A stretch of 64,000 nt of DNA from Flavobacterium keumense (GTDB lineage Bacteria; Bacteroidota; Bacteroidia; Flavobacteriales; Flavobacteriaceae), in NCBI RefSeq assembly GCF_029866485.1, contig NZ_CP092332.1, positions 1,178,001 through 1,242,000 on the forward strand. Direction: 5' to 3'. The notes beneath the pieces were generated by a model. That model saw only the letters and a list, made by a program, of their open reading frames with translations. It was not told the DNA's origin and ran no database searches. Position 1 is the first letter of the stretch. The number at the start of each line of letters is the position of its first letter. The translations under genes were made by a program, and so were the position numbers. Shown here piece by piece: positions 1-11,646 of this stretch.

Positions 1-2
1 CA

Positions 3-350
3 GATTGTTTGACTTGTGCGAATTGCTGTAAAACGACTGGCCCTTTGTTTACTTCGGCAGATATTGAACGTATCGCTAAACATCTCAGGCAAAAATCACA
101 ACAATTCATTGAAATGTATCTTCGTATTGACGAGGACAATGATTATGTGTTGCAATCAGTACCTTGTACGTTTTTGGATCATGACAATACTTGCTTTATT
201 TATGATGTTCGTCCAAAAGCGTGTCGGGAATTTCCACATACTGACCGAAAAAAATTTCAGCAAATTACTAATTTGACATTAAAGAACATTCCCATTTGTC
301 CTGCAGTCTATAATATTATAGAAGAAATGAAAAAGAAATTACCACTTTAG
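3..350 (+). CDS. YkgJ-family Cys-cluster protein, 5' end cut by window
   Basis: The reading frame is open from base 3 and the start lies outside the window. The visible N-terminus has a C-x2-C-x2-CC cluster (residues DCLTCANCC), and a later CxxY...C region (TCFIYDVRPKACREFP) completes the pattern of the YkgJ/UPF0153 family, whose members carry a Cys-rich, probably metal-binding cluster. The biochemical role is not established. The TAG stop overlaps the stop codon of the convergent NamZ-like gene, so the two genes meet with no spacer and no visible terminator. The family assignment is good; function is unknown. Confidence 0.75.
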   Translation, partial: DCLTCANCCKTTGPLFTSADIERIAKHLRQKSQQFIEMYLRIDEDNDYVLQSVPCTFLDHDNTCFIYDVRPKACREFPHTDRKKFQQITNLTLKNIPICPAVYNIIEEMKKKLPL

Positions 351-1582
351 TACAGTAAATATTTTTTTCGAATTTCTTTAAATTGATCTAGACCTGTTTT
401 CCAACTTTTTTTGATTTTTCGTTCAGAAAAGCCTTCTTCAATTTGACGCTGTAAAGTGTTTGTTCCTGCTAATTTGGTGAAAAAAGGAATAAAAAATTTT
501 GTCTTATCTTCTGTAGTGTTGTAGGCTTTGATAAGCCATTTCAATTCAATTTGGTTTACCGGTTCAATAGTAGATAAATCTTCTCCGTAGCAAATAGCGC
601 CTTTATGCATCGGTTCTTTTGCTCCCAAATTGGGTTCAGGAGTAAAACTAAATCCAGTATTGGGTAAAAAGGGGGAGCCATAAATTTGAAATTGTTTGTC
701 TGTACCCCTTCCTACACTAACATTGGTGCCTTCAAAGAAACACAAACTCGCATACAAGTTAATGGCTTGGTCATTAGGGAGATTTGGAGAAGGTCTTTCT
801 GAAAAATGGTACGAGGCATTTCGATCATAATGAACACAAGGAATCACGTTCAAATTACATTGCACTTCGTCTTTGAGCCATTTTTCGCCATTAATCATTT
901 GGGCATATTCGCCAATAGTCATTCCATAAAGTACCGGTACGGGGTGCATACCTACAAAACTGCTGAATTCTTTTTCTAAGACAGGCCCGTCAATAATGAA
1001 TCCATTTGGATTAGGGCGGTCTAAAACCAATAGCGGAATGTTATTTTCAGCGCAAGCTTCCATAACATAATGAAGACTAGAAATATAGGTGTAAAATCGC
1101 GCACCTACATCTTGAATGTCAAATATCAAAATGTCAATTCCTTCTAATTGTTCTGGTTTCGGTTTTTTATTAGAGCCATAAAGTGAAATAATGGACAATC
1201 CCGTTTTAGCATCTTTTCCATCAATGATGAGTTCGCCAGCATCTGCAGTACCACGAAAGCCGTGCTCTGGCGCAAAGATTTTTTGGACATTGATTTGATT
1301 GGCAACCAAAAAATCCACCAAATGAGTTCCGTTAGTTAAAATTCCGGTTTGGTTGCTTATTACTCCTACTTTTTTATCTTTTAAAAGAGGGAGGTAGCTT
1401 TCGAAGTTGTCAGCACCCGTTTTGAAATCTGTCGGTTGGCTAGGTCGAATATGGCTCTGAATTCCAGTGACGGTTTTGTGTGGAGTGGTATTTTTTGTTG
1501 GAAGAGTTTTATGTATTGAGCAAGAAACAATGAAAAAAAGAAGACCAATTAAAGAGGAGTGTTTTTTAAAAGAGACTATCAT
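347..1582 (-). CDS. NamZ-like exo-beta-N-acetylmuramidase lipoprotein (DUF1343, GH171)
   Basis: Belongs to the DUF1343 family, whose characterised members (NamZ, CAZy GH171) remove MurNAc from the non-reducing end of peptidoglycan fragments. The family signature is visible: the FAPEHGFRG block, the DILIFDIQDVGARFYTYISS block, LDRPNPNG, and a C-terminal GRGTD...F segment. I chose the ATG at 1582 rather than a more upstream start because it gives a short basic n-region, a hydrophobic stretch and a lipobox (FIVSC), which predicts a lipoprotein of about 411 aa. It would act in the periplasm in cell-wall recycling. Its stop overlaps that of the convergent Cys-cluster gene, and the divergent neighbour is an ABC permease. 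The family is secure; substrate is inferred. Confidence 0.88.
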   Translation of the reverse strand: MIVSFKKHSSLIGLLFFIVSCSIHKTLPTKNTTPHKTVTGIQSHIRPSQPTDFKTGADNFESYLPLLKDKKVGVISNQTGILTNGTHLVDFLVANQINVQKIFAPEHGFRGTADAGELIIDGKDAKTGLSIISLYGSNKKPKPEQLEGIDILIFDIQDVGARFYTYISSLHYVMEACAENNIPLLVLDRPNPNGFIIDGPVLEKEFSSFVGMHPVPVLYGMTIGEYAQMINGEKWLKDEVQCNLNVIPCVHYDRNASYHFSERPSPNLPNDQAINLYASLCFFEGTNVSVGRGTDKQFQIYGSPFLPNTGFSFTPEPNLGAKEPMHKGAICYGEDLSTIEPVNQIELKWLIKAYNTTEDKTKFFIPFFTKLAGTNTLQRQIEEGFSERKIKKSWKTGLDQFKEIRKKYLLY

Positions 1583-1664
1583 TGTCAAAATAAATAAAGT
1601 TAAAGTCAATTAGTGTAATTCGTGTTTTAGCTGTATTTTTGGCTCAAGTAAATACCGAATCAAC

Positions 1665-2900
1665 TTGAATTTAGAATATTTCATCGCCAAAAGATTGATT
1701 ACTGCTAAAGATTATAAAAGTAGTATTTCTGCGCCAATAATAAAAATTGCTATCGCAGCTATTGCTATTGGAATGGTAATGATGATTGTTTCGGTAGCGA
1801 CAGGAATTGGCTTACAACAAAAAATTAGAGAAAAAGTATCGGCTTTCAATGGTCATATCATTATTTCAAATTATGATAATAACCAATCGGAGGCAACATT
1901 AACTCCTATTTCTAAAAATCAAAAGTTTTACCCTAAGTTCAATTCGGTTTCCGGAATTAGCCATATTCAAGCCGTTGCCACCAAAGCAGGAATAATTCGA
2001 ACAGAAAAAGCTTTTGAGGGAATTATTTTTAAAGGAGTTGGAGCCGATTATCAATGGAGTAATATTAAAGAGTATTTGATAGCGGGACGTTTGCCTAATT
2101 TGTCAGGCCAACTCAATCCAGAGGTTGTGATTTCTCAATTCTTAGCTGACAGATTGCAATTAAAAGTAGGAGATGCTTTCAATACTTTTTTTATCAAAGA
2201 AAATCAAAACCAACTTCCTAACATTCGACGATTTAAAATTACAGGAATCTTTAACTCAGGATTTCAAGAATTTGATGCTACTTATATAATAGGTGACATT
2301 CGACATATTCAACGAATCAATAAGTGGACTCCAAACGAAATCGGTGCATTTGAGATTTTTGTACAAGATTTCAACCAAATTCAAACAGTTGGAGAAGAGG
2401 TGTATCAGCAAACGCCATCTAATTTGGATTCCAAAACCATAATCGAAAAATACAGTTATATATTTGATTGGTTGCAATTATTCGATTTTAATATTATTGT
2501 CATTCTTGGAGTGATGATAGTAGTAGCTACTATAAATATGGTAGTGGCTTTGCTCGTTCTTATTTTAGAACGTACACAAATGATAGGAATTTTAAAAGCA
2601 CTTGGTGCAAACAACTGGTCTGTGCGAAAAATATTCTTGTACAATGCCTTTTATTTAATTCTTCGAGGGCTCTTTTGGGGCAATTGCATCGGAATTGGAG
2701 TGGTGCTTATTCAAAAATACTTTGGTGTCGTTCAGCTCAATCCTGAAAATTACTACGTCAACCAAGCTCCGGTTTATTTTAATTTAGGATATATTGTAGC
2801 GTTAAACCTACTTACAGTGGGAGTATGTTTCTTGGTTTTATTAATTCCTTCCTACATTATTACCAAAATTTCTCCCATCAAAGCCATTCGTTACGAGTAA
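1665..2900 (+). CDS. LolC/LolE (FtsX/MacB-type) ABC transporter permease
   Basis: A 411-aa inner-membrane protein with the four-helix MacB/FtsX layout: one TM helix near residues 25-50, a large periplasmic domain of about 220 residues, then three TM helices near 275-305, 325-350 and 375-400. The motif ALLVLILERTQMIGILKALGA after the second helix is typical of LolC/E permeases that extract lipoproteins from the inner membrane. Translation probably starts at a TTG (TTG AAT TTA GAA), since no in-frame ATG lies near the conserved start MNLEYFIAKRL. A TATTTTTG sequence at 1634-1641 could be its -7 box. No ATPase gene is adjacent, so it must pair with one encoded elsewhere. The family is clear; export of lipoproteins is inferred. 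Confidence 0.85.
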   Translation: MNLEYFIAKRLITAKDYKSSISAPIIKIAIAAIAIGMVMMIVSVATGIGLQQKIREKVSAFNGHIIISNYDNNQSEATLTPISKNQKFYPKFNSVSGISHIQAVATKAGIIRTEKAFEGIIFKGVGADYQWSNIKEYLIAGRLPNLSGQLNPEVVISQFLADRLQLKVGDAFNTFFIKENQNQLPNIRRFKITGIFNSGFQEFDATYIIGDIRHIQRINKWTPNEIGAFEIFVQDFNQIQTVGEEVYQQTPSNLDSKTIIEKYSYIFDWLQLFDFNIIVILGVMIVVATINMVVALLVLILERTQMIGILKALGANNWSVRKIFLYNAFYLILRGLFWGNCIGIGVVLIQKYFGVVQLNPENYYVNQAPVYFNLGYIVALNLLTVGVCFLVLLIPSYIITKISPIKAIRYE

Positions 2901-2906
2901 TTTTTA

Positions 2907-3006
2907 TGGCGTTTCCCTCCGGGTCGGGCTATTTGCTACAAGTCCTCGCTGTTTCGCGATGCTTCACATGCTGTGGGCTTTTCGCTACTATCCCTAACGC
3001 GGGTTG
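2907..3006. repeat. G/C-rich flavobacterial intergenic repeat
   Basis: About 100 bp, much more G/C-rich than its surroundings, opening GGCGTTTCCCTCCGGG and closing CTACTATCCCTAACGCGGG. Internal blocks GCTACAAG and GCTACTATC recur in inverted orientation in the repeat at 9559-9613. I recognise this type of sequence as a common non-coding interspersed repeat in Flavobacteriaceae. A short open frame across it is not convincing as a gene. Confidence 0.6.
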
Positions 3007-3009
3007 AAC

Positions 3010-3168
3010 TTCAATAACAATAGCAATTTCAAACTTCAAAGTTCAACATTCGTTGTTCATTAATTTAAACCTGTATCTTCATTTTCCTTAATCTCTTAAT
3101 GGTTCAAAAACTTATATTCCCTTATATTCCTTATATGGTTCAATAACAATATCAATTTCAAACTTCAA
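3010..3168. repeat. Pair of 30-bp direct repeats
   Basis: The 30-bp unit beginning TTCAATAACAATA at 3010-3039 returns at 3139-3168 with one mismatch (G/T at unit position 14). The DNA between is AT-rich and contains a separate 18-mer repeat (3087-3104) and a CTTATATTCC doublet. No gene is visible anywhere between 2900 and the rRNA promoters. Confidence 0.7.
3087..3104. repeat. 18-bp repeat CTTAATCTCTTAATGGTT, copy 1
   Basis: CTTAATCTCTTAATGGTT here is identical to 57942-57959 and to the reverse complement of 57884-57901, more than 54 kb away. At the distant site the two copies form an inverted repeat; here only one arm is present. Confidence 0.7.
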
Positions 3169-3298
3169 TCTTCTAATTTTGTTGCTAAAACAATAGATAA
3201 TTCACCGTTTATAATACCCAATTGGAAAAAACTTTATGATTTACAAAACGGGTAATCAGCGAGTTAAGAAAAAGAAAAAAAATAAGGTTAAAAAAATC

Positions 3299-3329
3299 TT
3301 GGAAAAGCGGAATTAGGTTGTACTTTTGC
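3299..3329 (+). promoter_or_regulatory. rRNA promoter P1 (Bacteroidetes type)
   Basis: TTG at 3299-3301, a 19-nt spacer, then TACTTTTGC at 3321-3329. This fits the primary sigma-factor consensus of Bacteroidetes (-33 TTG, -7 TAnnTTTG). It is the first of three promoters with exactly the same spacing before the 16S gene. The -7 box is followed by ACCCGC, as in P3. Confidence 0.88.
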
Positions 3330-3409
3330 ACCCGCAATACCGGCGAGGTTCTTAATTAATTATTGAAAGGCAAGGTAATGAAGATAAAAGAAATTTTACT
3401 TTAAAAAAT

Positions 3410-3440
3410 TTGCTAGAGATAAAAAAGTAATTATCTTTGC
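3410..3440 (+). promoter_or_regulatory. rRNA promoter P2
   Basis: TTG at 3410-3412, 19-nt spacer, TATCTTTGC at 3432-3440. The geometry matches P1 and P3. The initial transcribed region is again G/C-rich (CCTCCCG), followed by GTTCTTGAATGTATTGAA at 3460-3477, a leader element shared with the other two promoters. Confidence 0.88.
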
Positions 3441-3524
3441 CCTCCCGAAAAGGGGACAAGTTCTTGAATGTATTGAATGAGTAAAACGAAAGTAAATTTT
3501 CTTTAAAAAAACTTTTGAATATAC

Positions 3525-3555
3525 TTGTGAGATAAAAAAGAAGTTGTACTTTTGC
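3525..3555 (+). promoter_or_regulatory. rRNA promoter P3
   Basis: TTG at 3525-3527, 19-nt spacer, TACTTTTGC at 3547-3555, then ACCCGC. This is the promoter closest to the 16S gene, leaving a leader of about 150 nt. The leader element GTTCCTAGACATATTGAA lies at 3594-3611. Confidence 0.88.
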
Positions 3556-3713
3556 ACCCGCTTTGAGAGATAAGCGAATAAAAAAGAAGATACGTTCCTA
3601 GACATATTGAATTGACAGCCGTTTTGAGATTAATTTCAAAACACAATAAAGAGTAATAGATTCGAGAGATTCTAAAAAATGCTAGATAGTCGTTAATTAT
3701 AATATAAATAATA

Positions 3714-5230
<1,517 letters not shown>

Positions 5231-5354
5231 AGAGCTTAATTGTTAGTTGCTTAGGCAACACGATTAAGAAAAAAACGTACTATTTAGAGTTAAGAATAGT
5301 TTGATAATATTACTCTTGCTGTTGGTTCAAATAATACAATTAAGAACAAAACAG

Positions 5355-5428
5355 AGTCTCGTAGCTCAGCTGGTTAGAGTACTACACTGATAATGTAGGG
5401 GTCGGCAGTTCGAGTCTGCCCGGGACTA
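5355..5428 (+). tRNA. tRNA-Ile (GAT)
   Basis: A 74-nt cloverleaf without encoded CCA. The acceptor stem AGTCTCG pairs with CGGGACT, the D-arm is GCTCAGCTGGTTAGAGT, the anticodon loop CTGATAA gives GAT, and the T-arm contains GTTCGAGTC. It lies in the 16S-23S spacer, the usual place for tRNA-Ile in bacterial rrn operons. Confidence 0.95.
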
Positions 5429-5514
5429 CTTTTTTAGACTTAAGGAAATTTTAGAGGTTGAGTAACCGTTTGAAGTACTGTTAACTGATAACTGTTAACT
5501 GCCAACTAAAAGAC

Positions 5515-5588
5515 GGGGGATTAGCTCAGCTGGCTAGAGCGCCTGCCTTGCACGCAGGAGGTCATCGGTTCGACTCCGATATTCTCCA
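5515..5588 (+). tRNA. tRNA-Ala (TGC)
   Basis: A 74-nt cloverleaf. The acceptor stem GGGGGAT pairs with ATTCTCC using two G-T wobbles, the anticodon loop CTTGCAC gives TGC, and the T-loop is GTTCGACTC. CCA is not encoded. It follows tRNA-Ile by 86 nt; the gap holds a short repeated GTTAACTG sequence. Confidence 0.95.
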
Positions 5589-5671
5589 CTATTCTGGTGA
5601 ATAGTAAAGAGTAAATAGTAATTAGCCTTGTGCTAATCACTAATTACTAGTAACTAATTACTAAGAAAAAA

Positions 5672-5697
5672 GTTCATTGACATATTGAGATAAGAAA
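5672..5697 (+). promoter_or_regulatory. 23S leader element / processing stem, 5' arm
   Basis: GTTCATTGACATATTGAG (5672-5689) repeats, in the same orientation, the element found after each of the three rRNA promoters. Bases 5681-5697 (CATATTGAGATAAGAAA) are also complementary to 8704-8721 behind the 23S gene, with one wobble and one bulged base. That makes it a good candidate for the 5' arm of the pre-23S processing stem. Confidence 0.6.
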
Positions 5698-5778
5698 ATA
5701 ATAAAGTAGAAAACATTTTTACTTGTTTATCATTAGGCAAGTAAAAGAAACGGCCTATTTTAATTAATAGGTTGGTAC

Positions 5779-8659
<2,881 letters not shown>

Positions 8660-8818
8660 CTTTTCCTGCCCCGCAAGGGGCAGAGAGAAACTTTCTTAAT
8701 TTTTTTCTTTATCTCAGTATGTTAAGATATTTGCAGCGAAGCTGCAGTTGATAGTTGATGGTTGGTAGTTGATGGCAACACCAACAACCAAAAACCAACA
8801 ACCGCCAACAAAAACCTT
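8660..8818 (+). other. 23S-5S spacer with hairpins and processing arm
   Basis: Contains the hairpin CTGCCCC-GCAA-GGGGCAG (8666-8683) and the 3' arm of the pre-23S processing stem at 8704-8721. A second hairpin GCAGC-GAA-GCTGC follows. Last comes a low-complexity stretch of GTTGATAGTTGATGG units facing CCAACAACC units (about 8746-8810) that can fold back on itself. No gene. Confidence 0.6.
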
Positions 8819-8925
8819 AAGGTGGTTATTGCGGCGGGGCTCACCTCTTCCCATCCCGAACAGAGAAGTTAAGCCCGCCTGCGCAGATGGTACTGCAGTT
8901 ATGTGGGAGAGTATGTCGTCGCCTT
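8819..8925 (+). rRNA. rrf: 5S ribosomal RNA
   Basis: About 107 nt. The terminal helix pairs AAGGTGG (8819-8825) with the TCGCCTT ending at 8925. Core 5S sequences are present: CACCTCTTCCCATCCCGAAC, AGAAGTTAAGC and the 3' ATGTGGGAGAGTA block. Transcription ends at the strong hairpin at 8934-8959. Confidence 0.93.
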
Positions 8926-8933
8926 TTTTTAGA

Positions 8934-8963
8934 AAGCCTGTCTAAATCTAGACAGGCTTTTTT
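8934..8963 (+). terminator. rrn terminator T1
   Basis: AAGCCTGTCTA (8934-8944), loop AATC, TAGACAGGCTT (8949-8959), then a T-run. An 11-bp perfect stem 9 nt after the 5S gene. Confidence 0.9.
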
Positions 8964-8965
8964 GT

Positions 8966-9015
8966 TTACAAGCGGTTCGGCGCAGTTACTGCGTTCGTGT
9001 CGTCGCCTTTCTTTA
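8966..9015 (+). pseudogene. 5S 3'-end remnant 1
   Basis: The stretch ends GTGTCGTCGCCTTT, matching the 3' end of the real 5S gene (TATGTCGTCGCCTTT), and carries GCAGTTA as the real gene does. The intervening bases are diverged. It is followed at once by terminator T2, so the unit is a decayed 5S tail plus terminator. Confidence 0.5.
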
Positions 9016-9017
9016 GT

Positions 9018-9050
9018 GAGCCTTGTCTTTTCAGACAAGGCTCTTTTTTT
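9018..9050 (+). terminator. Terminator T2
   Basis: GAGCCTTGTC (9018-9027), loop TTTTCA, GACAAGGCTC (9034-9043), then seven T. The stem sequence is unrelated to T1. Confidence 0.85.
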
Positions 9051-9105
9051 ATATTGGATCGACGTGTTCGCCCTTCGGGCTCGGTTCGTCGCCTTTAGCT
9101 TCGCT
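9051..9105 (+). pseudogene. 5S 3'-end remnant 2
   Basis: Only GTTCGTCGCCTTT is shared with the 5S 3' end; it is preceded by a GCCCTTCGGGC hairpin. It is weaker than the other remnants and is called mainly because it repeats the same order: TCGTCGCC, a short gap, hairpin, T-run. Confidence 0.35.
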
Positions 9106-9135
9106 CAGTCGGGCATAGCCCTCAAGTCTTTTGAA

Positions 9136-9166
9136 AACCCTGTTTCTAACGAAACGGGGTTTTTTA
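9136..9166 (+). terminator. Terminator T3
   Basis: AACCCTGTTTC (9136-9146), loop TAAC, GAAACGGGGTT (9151-9161) with one T-G pair, then a T-run. Third distinct stem in the array. Confidence 0.82.
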
Positions 9167-9202
9167 TTTTATATATTTTTTTAGAAAAAACAAGATAAGA
9201 TT

Positions 9203-9297
9203 TAGCCCGAACAGAGTAGTTATGCCCGCTTGCGTCCCGACGCTTCGGGAGTACGGTAGTTATGTGGGAGTCCCGATTGCAATCGGTAGTCGTCGCC
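9203..9297 (+). pseudogene. 5S rRNA pseudogene with palindromic insertions
   Basis: Aligns with the 5S gene from its middle to its 3' end: CCCGAACAGAG, AGTTA, GCCCGC, TGCG, GTAGTTATGTGGGAG and TCGTCGCC are all present in order. Two short palindromes interrupt it: TCCCGA-CGCT-TCGGGA at 9235-9250, in place of the CAGATGG block, and CCGATTGCAATCGG at 9273-9286. The 5' third of 5S is missing, so it cannot make a functional 5S rRNA. It is followed by a CCTGTC/GACAGG hairpin (9302-9317) and terminator T4. Confidence 0.78.
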
Positions 9298-9326
9298 TCT
9301 GCCTGTCGGCAGACAGGTTTCTTTTG

Positions 9327-9358
9327 AAACTCCAACTTGTACAAGTTGGAGTTTTTTT
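9327..9358 (+). terminator. Terminator T4
   Basis: A perfect 28-bp palindrome (9327-9354, centre TTGTACAA) followed by a T-run. Last of four terminators behind the rRNA operon. Confidence 0.85.
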
Positions 9359-9558
9359 GTTTATACCTGAAGCCCACTGGGCTTCCTCCTCTTAATCTCA
9401 AATCTATGGGATTTAAGAGTTCAACATTAAAAGATTTTTGTTACCAATATGCCATTTCTAAGGGATTTATCTATTGTAAACTAATCAAAGTAAAATAGAC
9501 ATTTATAAGACTATTAGCTCCGTTAGGAGTGTTATTTGGTAAATGTTTTGAACTACTA

Positions 9559-9613
9559 AACGCCTTTTCTAGCCCCGATAGTAGCAAGCTACCTTGTAGC
9601 GCGGATAGCGGGA
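9559..9613 (-). repeat. GTAGC-rich interspersed repeat
   Basis: Read on the minus strand it runs TCCCGCTATCCGCGCTAC ... GCTACTATCGGGGCTAG ... GGCGTTT and shares GCTACAAG, GCTACTATC and GGCGTTT with the repeat at 2907-3006. The internal GTAGC-AA-GCTAC can form a hairpin. Probably the same non-coding repeat family. Confidence 0.55.
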
Positions 9614-9678
9614 CAACTCGTGTTCAGGAAGTACAATAAGTGCTGCTAAAATTACTAAATAAAAGGTGTTATTTATAG

Positions 9679-9699
9679 ATTCCGAAACGAGTTCGGAAT
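9679..9699. repeat. REP-like hairpin
   Basis: ATTCCGAA, loop ACGAG, TTCGGAAT, followed by GACAAATAAAA. A palindromic element of a type common between flavobacterial genes. It lies just downstream of the miaE stop and might act in RNA 3'-end formation. Confidence 0.5.
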
Positions 9700-9720
9700 G
9701 ACAAATAAAAAGGATATTTT

Positions 9721-10302
9721 TTAACCGTGAACGGTTTCTTGTTTGCCGTATTTGGTAATAATAGAGGATTCGTAGGCTATCCATTCTTTCCAACGGGTAT
9801 CTACGTTGATGTTTTCTTGGTATTGTTTGGCAAAGTTTAAAAACGTGGTGTAATGTCCTGCTTCAGAAATCATAAGGTCTCTATAAAATTGCGCTAATTC
9901 AGGGTCTTGAATGTTTTCGGATAGGACTTTGAAGCGTTCGCAACTTCGAGCTTCAATCATGGCTGCAAAAAGGAGTCGTTCGACCAAAGCATCATTTCGG
10001 CTGCCGTCTTTTTTAGCAAATTTGACTAGATCGTTCACATAATTGTCTTTTCTTTCTCTGCCTAATACCAAACCTTTTTCTTTAATGATATTGTGTACCA
10101 TTTGGAAATGTTCCATTTCTTCTAAAGCAATTCGCGTCATTTCGGTAACCAATTCTTCTTTTTCTGAATTGTTGACGATGATGTAAATTGCATTGGAGGC
10201 TGCTTTTTGCTCGCACCACGCATGGTCGGTTAAGATTTCTTCAATATTGGATTCCACGATATTGACCCATCTGGGATCGGTAGCTAATTTAAGTCCTAAC
10301 AT
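9721..10302 (-). CDS. miaE: tRNA-(ms2io6A)-hydroxylase MiaE
   Basis: A 193-aa protein of the MiaE family, a non-haem di-iron monooxygenase that hydroxylates the isopentenyl group of ms2i6A at position 37 of tRNAs. The ferritin-like di-iron ligands are visible: the N-terminal E..DHAWCEQKAASNA segment, EEMEHF (E-x2-H, about residue 73), IEARSCERF (about residue 116) and SEAGHY (E-x2-H, about residue 150). Length matches the family. The ATG at 10302 opens the conserved start MLGLKLATDPRW. It stands alone and diverges from a glycosyltransferase gene; a REP-like hairpin lies behind its stop. Confidence 0.92.
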   Translation of the reverse strand: MLGLKLATDPRWVNIVESNIEEILTDHAWCEQKAASNAIYIIVNNSEKEELVTEMTRIALEEMEHFQMVHNIIKEKGLVLGRERKDNYVNDLVKFAKKDGSRNDALVERLLFAAMIEARSCERFKVLSENIQDPELAQFYRDLMISEAGHYTTFLNFAKQYQENINVDTRWKEWIAYESSIITKYGKQETVHG

Positions 10303-10411
10303 GAGTTTTTATTTAGAGTTACAAAATTACTTTTTTATGTTTAATTTTTTAAGATAAATGATTTGATTTTAGTTTAATTGCTATTATTTTGTATTTTGCT
10401 ATTACGTAAAT

Positions 10412-11644
10412 ATGGATACCAATAAACGACTTTTAATTATCGGTTTTGTTTGGCCTGAGCCTAATTCTTCTGCCGCTGGTGGAAGAATGATGCGGTTAAT
10501 CTCTTTGTTCAAGAAACAGGGTTTTGCTATTACTTTTGCAAGTCCCGCTCAGGATAGTGATTTTATGGTTTCTCTTGCCGATTTTGGTGTTGATAAGGCA
10601 GCAATAGAGTTGAATGAATCTAGTTTTGATTTGTTTTTGAAGGAATTGCAGCCTAGTGTGGTTTTATTTGATCGTTTTATGATCGAAGAGCAATTTGGGT
10701 GGCGTGTTGCGGAACATTGTCCTGATGCCGTTCGGATTTTAGATACTGAAGATTTGCATTGTTTGCGTTTGGCGCGCCAAAATTCTTTTAAAGCGAATCG
10801 GGAATTTGAAGTTTTGGATTTACTACAAGAAGAAGTGGCCAAAAGAGAAATTGCTAGTATTTTGCGTTCAGATGTATCTTTGATGGTTTCTGAATATGAA
10901 ATGGAGGTATTGCAGTCTGTTTTTAAAATAGATCAATCGCTTTTGTTTTATTTGCCTTTAATGGTTGATTCGGTTGATTGGAATATTTTGTCATTTGAAC
11001 AAAGGCAACGTTTTGTATTTATAGGTAATTTTCTTCATGAACCCAATTGGAATGCCGTTCAGTATTTGAAAGAAACGATTTGGCCTTTGATTAGAAAACA
11101 ACTTCCTACAACAGTGTTGGAAATTTATGGGGCCTATCCTTCGCAGAAAGTTTTTCAATTGCATAATGAGAAGGAAGGATTTATAATAAAAGGCAGAGCT
11201 GAAAATGCTAAAGAGGTCATTTCAAATGCTCGGGTATTGTTGGCACCACTTCGTTTTGGTGCTGGAATTAAAGGCAAATTATTGGAGGCAATGGAATATG
11301 GAACTCCATCGGTTACTTCTTCTATTGGTGCTGAGTCGATGCGTGGTGCTTTAGATTGGAATGGTAGCATCGAAGATAATCCGCAACAATTTGCAGATGC
11401 ATCAATTCAATTGTATCAAGATGAAATCGTTTGGAAACAAAGTCAGCAAAATGGATTTGAAATCATTAAGCAACGCTATTTGAAAGAGCTGTTTGAAGAT
11501 GAATTTAAGAATACAATAGCTGAATTACAAATGAATTTAAAGATGCACAGGCAAAATAATTTCTTGGGTCAAATGTTGTCCCACCATACAATGCAGAGTA
11601 CCAAATATATGTCGCGTTGGATTGAAGAAAAAAATAAGAAATAA
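10412..11644 (+). CDS. Glycosyltransferase, GT4-like
   Basis: A 410-aa cytoplasmic protein with a GT-B fold layout. The N-terminal half opens LLIIGFVWPEPNSSAAGGRM, and the C-terminal half carries the donor-binding region RFGAGIKGKLLEAMEYGTPSVTS, where the E-x7-E type motif of retaining GT4 enzymes sits. Family members move sugars from nucleotide donors onto polysaccharide or lipid carriers; donor and acceptor cannot be read here. It is a single gene with no surface-polysaccharide cluster around it. It converges on pdhC, with a bidirectional hairpin at 11647-11674 between them. Confidence 0.78.
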   Translation: MDTNKRLLIIGFVWPEPNSSAAGGRMMRLISLFKKQGFAITFASPAQDSDFMVSLADFGVDKAAIELNESSFDLFLKELQPSVVLFDRFMIEEQFGWRVAEHCPDAVRILDTEDLHCLRLARQNSFKANREFEVLDLLQEEVAKREIASILRSDVSLMVSEYEMEVLQSVFKIDQSLLFYLPLMVDSVDWNILSFEQRQRFVFIGNFLHEPNWNAVQYLKETIWPLIRKQLPTTVLEIYGAYPSQKVFQLHNEKEGFIIKGRAENAKEVISNARVLLAPLRFGAGIKGKLLEAMEYGTPSVTSSIGAESMRGALDWNGSIEDNPQQFADASIQLYQDEIVWKQSQQNGFEIIKQRYLKELFEDEFKNTIAELQMNLKMHRQNNFLGQMLSHHTMQSTKYMSRWIEEKNKK

Positions 11645-11646
11645 AA

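Larger units (their letters stand above)
9359..9720. other. Gene-free stretch with repeats
   Basis: No gene is visible. Contents are a small AGCCCACTGGGCT palindrome near 9371, AT-rich unique DNA, the GTAGC-rich repeat at 9559-9613 and the hairpin at 9679-9699. The stretch separates the rRNA tail from the 3' end of miaE. Confidence 0.6.

Noticed and set aside
2825..3007. Short plus-strand frame of 60 codons across the G/C-rich repeat
   Set aside because: It starts within the permease gene in another frame and is carried by an interspersed repeat.
8926..9360. Repeated units behind the 5S gene as a possible CRISPR array
   Set aside because: Repeat lengths and spacing are irregular, the shared blocks are the 5S 3' end, and each unit holds a different terminator hairpin.
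9105..9401. Minus-strand open frame of 98 codons over the 5S pseudogene
   Set aside because: It crosses two terminators and the 5S remnant; its open state follows from palindromic G/C-rich DNA.
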